64,000 nucleotides of DNA from Gymnopus androsaceus JB14 (GCA_009733575.1 ML769420.1:62001-126000), one strand, 5' to 3'. Shown: positions 11,701-24,277, counted from the first letter of the stretch. The notes: generated from the sequence alone by a model not told the origin. Numbers and translations are program-made.

Positions 11701-14459
11701 TGGGTTTCAATCCACCACCCGCGCCCGCGCCGCTACTCGTGCTTGTTCCCCGAACACGGATACTAGCAGCTAAAACATCCAGAGGCATCGAGAAGGACGT
11801 TTCCCGAAGATGGGTGGCGATGAAGTCTTGTTTTATCTTTCCAAGGTAATATCCTGAGTCGCGGTCGGCAGGGATTGAGTTTGAATCTTCGGTGAATGGA
11901 ATCTGAAGCACAGTATCGCTTCCATCGTACAAGCAGCCTAGTTCAACCTACAAAACGCACGCCAGTTAGTAAAAGGACGAGTAAAAGTGTCTGGGACCAG
12001 GGATGTACCTGATACTCAATCACTTCACTTCCAGCCCCCACACCCTGCTCCTGCATCTTCCTCTCAACGACTTTTTTCAATTTCGATATCCTCTCTGCAA
12101 GGCTCTCCCATATATCATCAGCCTGCGGTAAGTTGAGAGATATTTAACAGACGTAGGCTCCGACGCCTCAGCCGTAACATCCGCACAAGCGATCCCATAC
12201 GCGCTTAGTACGCTTGAGAACCTTGGGACAATGACGAGGGATATACCAAGGCCTTGGGCTATGGTGCAGGCGTGCTAGAAGGAAAGACAGATTTCGTCAA
12301 TAATTCACCGATGGCTGGGACAACAGAGCATACCTGCCCACCGGCCCCTCCAAAACAACACAAATTATGCGCGCTAGTCGGGTATCCCCTCTGCTCAGTC
12401 AATGACCTCATCGGCCTCGACATGTTCTCGTTTGCGACTCGCAGGAATCCTGCCGCAACTTGATCGATGGTATACAGTTTACTAGCAGCTGGTGCATGAG
12501 CATTAATAGCGTCCGTAATCCTCTGGAACTTGGCCAGCGACGCGTCAAGGTCGAGCGGCGCATCTGCATTGGGACCGAAGATGGATGGGAAGGTGCTTGG
12601 TACTAGACGGCCGAGGACAAGGTTTGCGTCCTACATAAGGTTTTAGAATGATACCCAGATGTGATGGAAGAGAAACGCGTACGGTAATAGCCAGTTCACC
12701 ACCTTTACGATAACATGCTGGACCAGGATGAGCGCCGACCGATTCAGGACCGACACAGAAAGTGTTGTTCTTGAATGTAAGACGGGAACCGCCACCTCTG
12801 CGAAATGTCAGCGTTAAGAACAGTAATAGTTTAAAGAAAGAAACATACGCGGCGACTGTCTCGATTCCAAGCTGAGGACAAGCTATCTGGATGCCAGCCG
12901 TGATGTTGTTGAATTCGTGTTCGAATTTGCCTGCGAAACGGGAGACACTATGGACGCGTTATTTAAGGATTGCTTTCAAGTAAAAATGGCACTGACTCGG
13001 TAGATGTTCCGCCTGAATGTTGTTTAGTCAATTACTTGAATCAATTCAAGAACGAAACTCACCCATATCAAACCCAATAACTGGCGTTCCCGTTTTCTGC
13101 TCATACGAAGTCTTTGCAAACCCAACGACGCCGCCTGCTGGCCCCGAAAGCACAGCACGTAGGCCAGAAAACCTAAATTATTTAGAGAAAACTTGAATTT
13201 TTTAGGCGTGTAATACGCACTTGTGCGCACTAACCTTCGACTGTCAACCAACCCTCCATCACTCTGCATAAAATCAGCATCGCTTTCCCGCTTGCTTATC
13301 GACGAAATTATCAAGGAAATTGTCCACATAACGTCGAACGACCGGGCTCAAGTAGGCATCTACTGTCGCAGCGTTCCCTCGATTCACAGCCTTTATTGTC
13401 GGCGAAAGCGCAGACGACAATGAGATTTGCGTGAATCCGATTTCAGAAGCGATTTCGGCGACTCTTTTTTCGTGATCGGGGTAAGTCCATGAATGAAGCA
13501 GGCAGACTGCGATTCCGCGAAGCCCTTTGTCGTAGAGATTTTGAAGAGAGGCGCGTAGAGAGATTTCGTCTGGGAAATGTCAATCGATAGTTGGAGATCT
13601 TATTACTATCAGGCACTCACCTAATGGTTTGAATATCCTGACCACCTCGCCACTAATTCCGACTTGAACCGCCCCTTCCTCATCTCCCAAATTCTGCATC
13701 AACGCCTCAACAGTCTGACTCTGGCTCTGTGGATCTAAAGTCCATCCTTCCATCGAAACTCGCTCATCCGCCTCGACAACATCTTCAAGATCATAAAGCA
13801 AAGTTGGTTTTGTAGAAATTGAAAGGTCAAAAAGATCTGGCCTAGTTTGGTCGCCTACAGAGTCGGTGTCAGGTGAGGAAAGGAATAGTAAATAAGCGCC
13901 TGCTCACCGATTTGCAGCAAGTCTTTGAACCCCTTCGTCATTACAAGTCCAAACTTTTCGCCTTTTCGTTCTAGCAACCTGCCAAAACATTTATTTATTC
14001 ATCTCAAGCTGAAAACAATGTATGCTTACGCATTGGTGGCCACAGTTGTTCCCATTCGGATTGAATCTGAATCGAATTATCAAAATCTGTCTGAATCAAG
14101 ACCGTTCAATACTCGCCTACAAGCCCCGCATCCAATTTCTCCTGCTTCCTATCTCCCTCCCTTCTACAATCTGCAAAATCCTTCTAATAGCTTCCGTAGG
14201 CGCATCCTTATAATTCTGTGGATCCTCCGACAAGAGTTTCAGTTGAATCTGTACTCCGGACTCTTCATCCTCGTCGTCAACTATAACAGCATTTCCCAAC
14301 AAATGTTGTGCAGGAGGGATTCTTGTATAAACTCCGAGGGATTAATGCTACTACGTCTCTAGATGATCATGAAACGTTATAGGTCAGTTATGGGCATTGA
14401 ACATGCATCGTTACTCACAGAAACGTCCCTCCCCTATCTAGGGCAATCGTGAACGCCAT
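8707..14459 (-). CDS. OXP1: 5-oxoprolinase (ATP-hydrolysing), hydantoinase A+B fusion
   Basis: A large gene with many short introns. The first exon (ATG 14459) reads [13 protein letters not shown], the acetate-kinase-like phosphate-binding start of the HyuA half, and continues in the next exon as LDVVA. Further pieces in order are [11 protein letters not shown] near 14180, [10 protein letters not shown] near 14040, GFDMGGTSTDVSRF near 13030-13070, CFGGAGGQ near 12340, and the HyuB half with [19 protein letters not shown] near 10860, [18 protein letters not shown] near 9880, PKGSFLNPS near 9600, SQGCANSL near 9490 and the terminal [10 protein letters not shown] near 8880. The enzyme opens 5-oxo-L-proline to glutamate at the cost of ATP in the cytosol, closing the gamma-glutamyl (glutathione) cycle. 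The exact C-terminus is uncertain: the frame stays open to 8707, but an extra intron just after the GGGGLG motif is possible. Confidence 0.88.
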
Positions 14460-14807
14460 TCAGTCTCTAAAAGTAAGAGAAGAAGAGCAGTCCCTAGGCT
14501 AGACGTTGCGTGAGACGTTGGCCGTGGACACGGATAAAATCCCGACAATCCCGCCGGGAAAACAGTTTTCCTATCGATCGTCGCGCCCAGGAGGCTAAAT
14601 TTTTTGGTTGGGTGCCTTATCCTCTCCTTATTAAACTCGCCTCTTACACCACGAGCACGCAAGATTGACGGCGATAACGACGATACGACGATACGAGGCA
14701 CGCAGCTCGAACAAAAAGAGAAAAAATCAACGGAATGGGGCTGACTCTCTTCCCGACTCCTTCTCCACTACCACTGCGCCGCCCAGTCGTAGTTCTACTT
14801 GTTCACG
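14460..14807. promoter_or_regulatory. Divergent promoter of OXP1 and the MFS transporter
   Basis: The 348 bases between the two start codons must hold both promoters. Two sites fit the fungal GATA-factor consensus HGATAR (CGATAG on the minus strand at 14570-14575 and CGATAA at 14672-14677), plus two looser GGATAA sites near 14532 and 14617. Nitrogen-regulating GATA factors (AreA/Nit2 type) bind such sites, often in pairs. The motif is short and common, so this is only suggestive. Confidence 0.4.
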
Positions 14808-16824
14808 ATGAGTTCCTCGAATAACGAACTCCAGTCCCAGTCCCGGTCTATAGGTTCAAGAATCAGTCGTATTATATGGGATCGGTGTGTCTTACCTCTT
14901 CGACACGTCTATCTGCACTTTTTCTAATCAAACTTGTCTACTTCTAGAGATGATAAACCAGAACCAGAGCGTAAATTCGTGCAAAGACTCGATTGGGGGC
15001 TGATGACTGTTGCTTGTCTGGGATGTATGTGTACTGTACTGTTCTCTACACGATCCTCGTTAACAATCTTGGTATTGATATACAGACTTTGTCAAATATC
15101 TTGACCAAGCCAACATCTCCAACGCATACGTTTCTGGTATGGAAGAGGCTTTGCATTTCAAGGGTACGTCTATATCTCGTACGAATATGAAATCTAGGGC
15201 CTAACTTGCTACTTATCTTCAGGTAACGAATATAATACCCTGCTAACCATGTTTACCGTCGGCTACGTCGTTGGACAATATCCCTCAACATTGTTAATGG
15301 TCAAAGTCTCACCTTCGATATGGCGTACGTCCTATCTAATCTTTAATCCTTCCCTTCCCCTCCTAACGGCACCTTCCTTCTCCCCAGTCCCAGCCTGCGA
15401 ACTCATCTGGACAATCCTCGTCATGTGCTGTGCCGTCGCCAAATCCGTCCGAACCCTCTACGCCCTCCGCTTCCTCATCGGCCTCGCCGAAGCCGCTGCC
15501 TATCCCGGTATGCTTTGGGTTCTAGGATCTTGGTACGGTCCGTCCGAGTTATCCAAACGCACCGTACTGTTCATTTGTTGTTCTTCCGCTGGAACGATGT
15601 TCAGTGGATATCTGCAAGCTGCGGTGTATGACAACCTCGATGGAGTAAGTGGGAGAGCAGGATGGCAGTGGTTGTTCCTTATGGATGGGGTTATTTCTTT
15701 GTATGTTCTGTTTCTTCCAGTAGGGCTCGATAGGCTGAATAAGTTGAACATCAGACCCATCGCATGCCTTGGATTCTTCCTAATCCCCGACACTCCCGAC
15801 CGACCTAATCCACGCGCAGCCTAAACTGTGGCTTGGCTCAAAACACATCGCCATTCGCACAGGAACGTGCTACGCGATTCAACCGCGCTCCGACGAAAGG
15901 ATCTATATTCAATCTCAGAAACATGCTGGAGGCTTTCAAGAACTGGGTTCCATGGACGTTCATGGTTCCGTATACGTGCTTTGTTGTTGGGTGAGCGGAG
16001 CTGCGTTCTTTTGTCCAGGTTGTATCTTATATTTCGGAATGAAGGCTCAACTCGTACGCGTACATGAACCTATGGCTCAAAAAGGAGGCTTATACCGTCG
16101 CTCAAATCAACTTGATTCCCACTGGAGGATATGCATTACAGATATTCATGGCTCTCATCGTACGTTTCCAATTTCTTCAACCCAAAATACTTCCAGCTCA
16201 TACACGTTCCATCAGTACTCCTGGGTCTCCGACGCTATGCAAAAGCGTTGGCCTGTAATCCTCTTCGCATCCCTCCTTCCCCTCATTGGAAACATCATCC
16301 TCTCAGTATGGCCAAATGACAAGGCGGCTTTGTTTGCTGGGTTCTACCTCAATTTCACTATTACTGGATGTGGTGCTATTACTTTGGTGAGTCGCTACAC
16401 TATCACATTATACTTACCATACTTGAAATCTAATTCACGCGGTATTTATAGGCTTGGGCAAACGAACTCACATCCTACAGCGCCGAGCATCGAGCAATCA
16501 CTATCGGATTCTTGAATACAGCCTCGTATGTCTTCAATGCATGGGTACCGAACCTTATATTCCCTGCGAGCCAGGCACCACACTATAAGACGGGTATAAA
16601 GTAACGACTGCGTTTTTGTACGTGTATTCTTAGTTCGTTTTCCATAACAAATATCTCACTATGCTTTTTTGTATAGTGCGGTATTCCTCGTCGGAACAGC
16701 TCTAAACGCATACCTATCTCATCGTCTCGGTCCAGTTCGAGTATCAAGATCAGGATCCGCTTCTGATGAAGAAGAATCCGTTGGAACAAGGACGGATTCG
16801 GTGAATGAAAAAATCGGGTCGTGA
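14808..16824 (+). CDS. MFS transporter, Dal5/Fen2-like anion:cation symporter family, two apparent frameshifts
   Basis: ATG 14808 opens a short exon (MSSSNNELQS) spliced to DDKPEPERKFVQRLDWGLMT and then to KYLDQANISNAYVSGMEEAL, a hallmark of fungal allantoate, pantothenate and nicotinate permeases. Later exons contain TVGYVVGQYPSTLLM, RFLIGLAEAAAYPG, SWYGPSELSKRT and SVWPNDKAALFAGFY, giving the expected 12-helix plan, and the acidic C-terminal tail stops at 16824. In the central cytoplasmic loop two single extra cytosines, near 15796 and 15856, break the frame; ignoring both restores a plausible loop ending HIAIAQERATRFNRAPTKG. The gene is divergent from OXP1 and may import an organic nitrogen compound or vitamin. 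Substrate cannot be told. It is either a young pseudogene or a gene hit by consensus errors. Confidence 0.8.
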
Positions 16825-17001
16825 ATTATGAATTATGATTATGCATCGCAGCACATGCGCTTTACAGTAAAGTAGTCATATACTCTCCTAGTGTATTTTA
16901 GTACCATCGTAGTTTAGGGTAAGAATAGTTTTCACAGATAGCCAGATAGCAGACGAACGTATGTCAATAAAGTAGTTTTCCATGACATAAATAAATCATC
17001 T

Positions 17002-17059
17002 TCTTGACGGAGAATTGTGCGTCCAAGACCTTTGAATCGTATACTGACCCGTTACTCAA
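17002..17059 (+). pseudogene. Short ABCC transporter relic (third copy)
   Basis: These 58 bases align to the last exons of the transporter (compare 2100-2170 and 24095-24170), including the AGAATTGTGCGTCCAAG block, with an internal deletion of roughly a dozen bases. It directly abuts the UTP3 relic, so a third transporter end once lay here. Confidence 0.7.
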
Positions 17060-17659
17060 GAGATGACGAAGATACTAAACGAAGACAGTCCCACGCTGGA
17101 GGGTATGAGAGAGCCTAGACAAAACGGTCAAAGAAGAACGACGTGTGAGAGAGGCAAAAACGTATTTGCGGTCGCAGGGAGGCGCAGATTAGGACGATAC
17201 GGAACCGGGCAGAGGAAATCTGAGTGAGAGCAGGGATGATGGGGACGAGGATGTGAATGGGTATTATGATCTAGTCAAGGCCAAGGAGAAGAAGGAGAAG
17301 AAGGCAGAGTATGAGGGTTCGCAACAGACTGGTGCGTCTTTCTTCTGTTCTATCTATCATTCTTCAACTTCCCCGCTAATCACCGCCGAAACAGTTTTAT
17401 GGACTCTGAAGAAACGGGCAGAAGAAACGGGCACTGGTCCCCGTTCACTAACATGCCTCATTCTCGCAAACACGGTCTTACGCCTCATAGACCCAAGAGC
17501 TTCAGGAATCCTCGTGTCAAGAAAGGAATGCGCAGAAGAAAGTTGCTTCCCAGAAAGCGGTGTACAAGGGAGGTGCTAGTGCTACCGTGACTGGTGTGAG
17601 GTATGAAGGTGAGAAGAGTGGTGTTTCCAAGGTTGTTAAGAGTGTTAGACTGGGGTAGT
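17060..17659 (+). pseudogene. UTP3/SAS10 3' relic
   Basis: The frame from about 17220 encodes NGYYDLVKAKEKKEKKAEYE. After a likely intron (about 17331-17393) it gives GPRSLTCLILAN, then in a shifted frame GLTPHRPKSFRNPRVKK, then in a third frame NAQKKVASQKAVYKGG and GVSKVVKSVRLG before the stop near 17657-17659. These are the diagnostic C-terminal blocks of UTP3/SAS10, an SSU-processome protein. At least two frameshifts, and the absence of the roughly 400 residues that should precede them, show it is a decayed 3' end. It lies between a transporter relic and the full transporter. Confidence 0.8.
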
Positions 17660-17710
17660 TTATGTGCATATAGACCGCCCCATATGCAACGCGACGAACG
17701 CGTCGGAACG

Positions 17711-17743
17711 TACATCTATCGTATTGCTTCCTCCATGATAACG
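17711..17743 (+). repeat. 33-bp motif shared with the duplication breakpoint (copy B)
   Basis: Matches 2931-2963 at 30 of 33 positions. It lies between the end of the UTP3 relic and the start of the full-length transporter (17824). Confidence 0.7.
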
Positions 17744-17823
17744 TGTGATAGTACGGCTATAGAATTCCGATGGAGTAAGTAATAAATACTCTGATGAGAG
17801 CAGCTACCTTGCTTCGAACCACC

Positions 17824-20800
17824 ATGGTGCCAACCTCAGAGTAAGTCTTTGAACTATGGGATCTCACATGCTATCAAACGCGTCTTGCACCAAGAGTTAT
17901 CACAGTCTGGTTTCTTGGTGGCATCGTCAGTGCAATCTCAGCGTTCACTTTTGTCTTCCAACACGTGTACACTCTATTCTGCACGCGAAACGATCGCCAG
18001 AAATCCTACGCCCCGATTCGTTCAAGTCCGGTCTTCAAGTATCGGGCACTTCGCGTCGTCGCTTGCTTCGCGTTTGCAGCTTTGACTTCGTGTCTTACAC
18101 ACGATCTCACTCCGAGTCTTCTCACCAAGAGTCAAACAAGCTTATAGCGTCTGCTAGCACTGTGAGTGTATATCTCCCAGTACAAGTAGAGCATTCTTAT
18201 AACTCTGAAAATAAAGCTCTTCGCAGCATGTCTTTCATTGATCTCCGTCGCACCTTCCGCTCGGATTCTCCATCAGCGCAAATCGACACTCGGAGGTTCT
18301 TCTTCTGATGTTTGTTGCCATTTACACCTATCGTGACTTGTACCCTCTCGCTACATTCAATGGGACCGTTCTCGATGCCGAAGAGGGTCTGTTTCTCTGG
18401 CTCAAGATCACCACTTTGACCTTAGCTGCGATTGTCATCCCTCTGGTGACCCCTCGATATCTGTATCCTCCAACCGTCGATGTGGGTGTTTGACTTGTGA
18501 TGCATTATGGCATGGGCGTCGGGGATTGACTTGCTTCTTTCCTTTTTAGCAACTGACCTCCGACTCAACAGTCAACCCAGAAGAAACAGCGTCCTTGCTA
18601 TCGCTTCTTACACATAGTTATTTGGACTCGTTCATCTTTCGGATGCATCGATCTTCTGTTCGTCTCACCGCAGATGGGCTACCTCCCTTATCAGAGGCAG
18701 ACCATAGCGATGTCTTGATGCCGGACATTTTGGCAATCCTTGACCCCCCTGCTATGAACCCGCCATATTTATTCTGGGGCCTCTTAAAAGCTTATAGTGA
18801 GCCAGGCGTTCGATTTGGAAATTTTTACTTATGTTCTTGTCAAATTTTACTTAGAAATGCGCATCTGTATGGTAACATTGCTTCATCTTTCACAGGTATG
18901 CAAAGATTCTTTGTGCCTAAAAATTAACCTACTCACGACAACCTTTGTCAGACCGCGTTATCGTACGTAGCGCCATTCGGTATCAAACAGATCCTGAGGT
19001 TAGCATACTTATGTATATCTATGCAGTCGTTGACTCTAATCATCACTTGAATCAGCTATCTGGAAAACAATGGAGAAGGCGCAACCATTCGCCCGTGGGT
19101 TTTTGTATCATTGCTCTTTTTGGGTCCCTTCTTCAGGGCAATCTTCTCTCAGATGGTCACCTACATGACTGTATGCCGTTCCTCTTGCGCCCGTTAGCTG
19201 CTTATCTGAAACCCCAGAATATTATAGTGTCGAAACCAAGGTCCAAATAAACGGAATTTTAAACCAACTTCTCCTTCGGCACGCAGTGAGGATGCGTATA
19301 GATACGGGCAACCTATCTGGGATGCAAGGAGAACATAATAACTTTACAGGCAAGATAAACAACCTTGCGACATCTGATGTTTCCGATGTCGCAGGAGTAG
19401 CTGACCTTTGGGTCATTTTACTCTGTTTCCCGTTTGATCTTGGATTGTCTTTATGGTTCTTGTACGGGGTTCTTGGTTATAGCGCTTTTGTTGGATTTGG
19501 ATTCATGCTTGTAAGTTAGCATGATCAACTGGATTGGAAACCTTTTCATGATATTCACAAAATCTATACTGTAGCTCTGTGTTCCGATACCCGGTTATAT
19601 AACGCAACTCTTGCGCGGGATACAGATCTCCAGAAAGCAGAAAGTATGTCATCAACCCCAGCCTTCTATATCTGGCGCCCTGATAAAACTTTCTTAGACG
19701 GACGCTCGAGTTCAAAGTGTGACGGAGGGTGAGTTCTTCTCCACCCCTCAGCTTGATTCTGATACTAGGGCGTCGTGTCAGCGTTGGGTGTTATACGCAT
19801 GGCGAAGCTTTTCGGTTGGGAAATTCGACTACAGTCCCAAATTGCGTCGAAACGTGCCGAGGAGCTTGCTTTTGTGAAGAAAAGTAAGCTATACAGCTTG
19901 CTGAACACGCACACCAAGTAAGTGAACTCTTTTTGGGATGCTCCGAGTTGGCTTACTTATATTGCTAGTCTCCTGATACCGATGTGCACCATGATGATCA
20001 CCTATACTATCTATGTATGTTTCTTAGATTCTTGTATCTATATGTCTCAAACTAACATTCTCTGTTCAGACCGTAGTCCTAAAGAAGGAATTAACTTGTA
20101 AGCTAGTTGCTCTTCTTTACTACTGGCGGCACACATATTTTCGCAGCGTCTGTGGTATTTTCTTCGATGGCTGTCTTTGACATCCTTCGTGATCGTATAC
20201 GGGCTATCGCTATCACCATTCCTAACGTAGTTCAAGGTTTGCTATCTATCGCTGGTTTTACCTTCAACCCTTCACAGTTCCCTGATAATCCTTATAGGAA
20301 AGGTGGCCTTCGACAGGCTGGATGATTTTTTGAAAAAGGCAAGTAGGCAACCTGAAGCGTGGGCAGAAAAGATGACAATCTGGACCAGACCGAGTTGTTA
20401 GATCACTTCAGCCAGCAACAGTTCTCGCTGGCACCCTCCGATTCATCTGTTGTTGGGTTCCGGGATGCAGAATTCCAGTGGCTAGGCTCAAGCGAGCATG
20501 GCTTCAAGTTGAAGCTCAAAGGAGAAGTTCTTTTCCGTCAGAACTGCATCAATCTTATACTGGGACCGACTGGTGCAGGTAACGAACTTGCAAATTCGCC
20601 ATCAATATTATTATCTCACGGATCAATGCAGGAAAAACCTCTCTTCTTTTGGCCTTATTGGGTCCGTTTTCCATCGAAGCAAGTAATCATGTATTTATTA
20701 ACCTTCTATAGGCGAGATGCGTTTCTCCCCAGCTGGTCAGAACTCTTACTGTAATCTGCCTCGCCAAGGTGGTGTATCTTATGCTGCCCAAGAGTCCTGG

Positions 20801-23800
20801 ATTCAGAATGATACAATCAAGGTGCGAATAATCTTATAGCAACATAGCATAACCTCTTATCGCCTTCCTTAGAATAATATTCTGTTTGGATCTGAATTTG
20901 ACAAGGAGCGTTATGAAAGTGGTACGCCAACACGGTCATGAAATAAAGCTATTAAACTTACGATGCCAAGTTCTTCACCAGTGCGCACTTCTGAGAGATC
21001 TGACTCTTTTCGAAGCTGGTGATATGACGGAGGTTGGCGAGAAAGGTCTAACCCTGAGGTGTGCCTGCTTAACACTCGTCTGGAATTGTCGCTGATTATC
21101 CATGTTTTTCGTAGCGGCGGTCAAAAGGTAGTAAAGCCTGATCTTCTCATGTTTCAATCTTTAATTCTTCTCAGGCCCGCGTAACGCTGGCTCGCGCAGG
21201 TGTATTCATCCGCTCAGCATTCGTCCTTCTGGATGATCCTCTTTCTGCACTAGACGTCCATACAGCCAAGTGGATAGTCGACAAGTGTTTAAAAGGGCCC
21301 TTGATGAAAGGGACGAACAGTCCTTCTTGGTTGTGAGTACAACGTTCTTGTTGTCCTTGGTTAAAGCTCATTTAATTAGACCCATAACTATTGTTTTGAC
21401 AAGCGCGATATCCGAATATTCAATAGCTATAGCATTCGGACGGAACTATTACTCAAGGAGCAGTGACGGATGTGGTTCTAAATAACAGTCTATTCTAGCT
21501 GCGCAGCTGGCAGAAGAAGAGAAAGCTTTAGAATCAGAGCTAATTGATGAACCGCCAATACTTGCAGCTCAGAAAGAACCCACTAAATCTCATGGTGGTC
21601 TTGTCGTAGCTGAGGAGATGCAGATAGGTCATATTAGCTGGGGAGCTTGTACGTTTAAACTAGGTCTTTTAATTCTGCTCCTAGCTGACACCCCTACAGT
21701 CAAGCTCTACTTGGGTAGCCTAAACCGGTACCCTGTTATATTCTTTTGGGGCCTGTTTTCGTTGATCTCTTTGGATCAAATAAATTGGGCCTGTGCAATC
21801 CTGGTTTCTTGGATATTGGTCTAGTCAATATGTGACACAACCAGCATCCTCAGTGCATGTTTCATGGTGAGACATTATCTTCGTAAATTGTTGCACCCTT
21901 TCTTACTCTTCTGTGAGGTTTTTATCGGTCTATGCAGGATTACTGCTCCTTTCCATGACATTGTATTCTTCTGGATACACTCTTTGGATTTTCGGTTCCA
22001 TTAGGGCGAGCCGGATTTTACACGGTCGCTTTATTGAGTCTATTCTGAGTTCCACGTTCAGGTTGCAATTAATAATGTTATCAGTAGCATTCGCACTCAC
22101 TATAATTTTCAGATGGCTAGACACCACGCCTACATCGAGAATATTGACTAGAGCCACAGTGGATGTGGGATCCATCGATGATTCTCTAGCATTCGGATTT
22201 TGGCGTCTCAGTGAAATTTCGATTTTACTACTCGTCAGGTATTTTGTTTGATTCATGGAGCATTCATCTTTCGCAGCGTTGACAGTGATTTCATGGTCAG
22301 GCTAGGTTCTGTTGTGGTATTTTCGCCGATATTTTTAATTCCAGGCGTTGCCATCGCACTTTTGGGTGGTTATATCGGACAGGTGTATTTGGGAGCTCAG
22401 CTCCCGCTCCGGAGATTGATGTCGGTCACGAAAGCTCCGATTTTAGGCCAGTCAGTACTTGAATTCATGTCTCCTCGATGGTATCTGATTATGTACCGTC
22501 CAGCTTCAATGTAGCCGTAGCTGGCTTAGGTAGGTTCCTGTCTTTCATAGTCCTTCGCGTTGTCAATGTCTATCCATCAGTGTCCATTCGTGCTTATGGG
22601 GCTGAAAACGCGTTTCTGAAAGAATCGCGAGTTCGCATAGACGCTTGGTTCCGTCCTTCTATACCGTCGTACAATGTCAATCGGTAAGGATGAGCTTCAT
22701 TACGCTTTTGCTATGAGGGCCAAATTTGATATGGTGTCTCTAGGTGGATTGCCATTCGCGCTGATAGCCTAGCAGGAATCTTTACTGCAGGCTTGGGTGC
22801 TTATCTAGTATACGGACATAGTGGTACTAGTGCTGCCAATACGGGTTTCTCGATGACCATGGCTGGTAAATTTGCACCTGGAAATTTGAACTCGGGTTGA
22901 ATACTGATATGATCTTCCCTAGTTGGATTTACTTCCTTTATACTCACCTGGGTCCGTCTATTCAATGCAACTGAGCTTGAAGCCAATAGGTAACCATTCC
23001 GTTTCTACTTGAAAACATGTATGATAATTATGAGTTGATAGCCTGGAGCGCCTGCAACACTATCTCAATATTGAACACGAAGAAAAGGGGAGCCTTGAAC
23101 GTGTCCCTCCCGCATATTGGCCAGCGAGTGGGGCTCTTGAGGTTGAGGGACTTTGTGCCAAGGTATTCCAAGGTACATTCTACATTTACTTTTTTTTTCG
23201 TTACTCATCTCAAGTTTACCTAGGATGGCCCGGAAGTACTCCATAGTCTGACATTCACTGCTCGTTCTGGTGAACGCATCGGTATAGGTAACAGCTGCAT
23301 ATCGTTAATCTGACGTACATCTCCTGAGACTGATGCATATGTCTAGTCGGACGAACTGGATCTGGAAAGAGCTCATTGACATTAGCCTTACTTCGGGCTA
23401 TTCCTACCTCTGGGCAAGTGTTATACGACGGAGTACCAACCCACCGTGTCAATCTAGACGTTACTCCGGTCCCATATCACTATCATTCCTCAAGTTGTGA
23501 ATAACATTTTTCGCTGTTTCTCAAGTATGACGGAATCTTAAATTTTCTCTTTAGCCTGAGCTGCTCAGCGGCACTCTTCGACAGAATCTTGATCCTTTTT
23601 CAGAGCACGACGATTCCCGACTGAACGACGCCCTTCGTTCAGCGGGATTGTTCTCTCTTCAAGGCGGGGATGCGCAGAATAAGCTTGGTTTAGATAGTGA
23701 AATCGGAGGCGGAGGAAACAACTTGTCTGTTGGTCAACGTCAAATTATCGCTCTTGCTCGAGCAATAGTCCGAGGAAGTAAGCTCCTCATTCTTGATGAA

Positions 23801-24277
23801 GGTGGGCTACCCTTTAAGATGTGGAAGTTGCGTGAAAACTAACTGGTCAAATTTCAGCTACATCTTCTATCGGTGCGTATAACCATGAGCGCGAGCAGCG
23901 ACATGGAAGCTGATAGGAAAAACAGATCATAAAACAGACGCTATCATCCAAGAAAGTTTACGACACGAGTTGGGCGACGCTACTCTGATTACTGTAGCGC
24001 ACAGGCTGGCAACGATTATGGATTTTGACAGAATTGTGAGTGAATGTGTTCTGGAGTGCGATATAGGTTATTCATAGAGCAATCTGTTAGATGGTGCTTG
24101 ATGAAGGCAGAATTGTGCGTCCAAGGCCCTTCTCGTTTTTGAATTGTACACTTACCCATTGCCCAGGTTGAATTCGACTCCCCGAAAAGTTTGTTAGAGA
24201 AAGGAGGAATGTTCCGTGCACTTGTGGACGAGAGCGCTGATAGAGCCCAGCTTTACGCATTGGTTGATTCCGCATAG
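17824..24277 (+). CDS. ABCC/MRP-type (Ycf1/Bpt1-like) full ABC transporter
   Basis: A gene with many short introns. From ATG 17824 it encodes N-terminal membrane segments, a loop with FNGTVLDAEEGLFLW, then NPEETASLLSLLTHSYLD. The first membrane domain contains LYSLLNTHTN and is followed by TELLDHFSQQ. NBD1 has Walker A GPTGAGKT (split by an intron near 20580), AAQESWIQND near 20795 and a signature plus Walker B region with DDPLSALDVHTAKW near 21235. The second membrane domain and NBD2 (RTGSGKSS near 23360, LSVGQRQ near 23725, LLILDE near 23790, ITVAHRLATI near 23995) follow. ABCC pumps export glutathione conjugates and other organic anions, often into the vacuole. One intron (20339-20388) appears to be GC-AG. 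Near 23163 an extra base is tolerated only if an alternative splice donor is used. Two frame doubts remain, near 21190-21230 and 21800. Probably functional or recently so. Confidence 0.8.

Noticed and set aside
17812..17822. TTCGAACCAC resembling a tRNA B-box
   Set aside because: No matching A-box, no cloverleaf and it overlaps the transporter leader. No tRNA was found elsewhere either.
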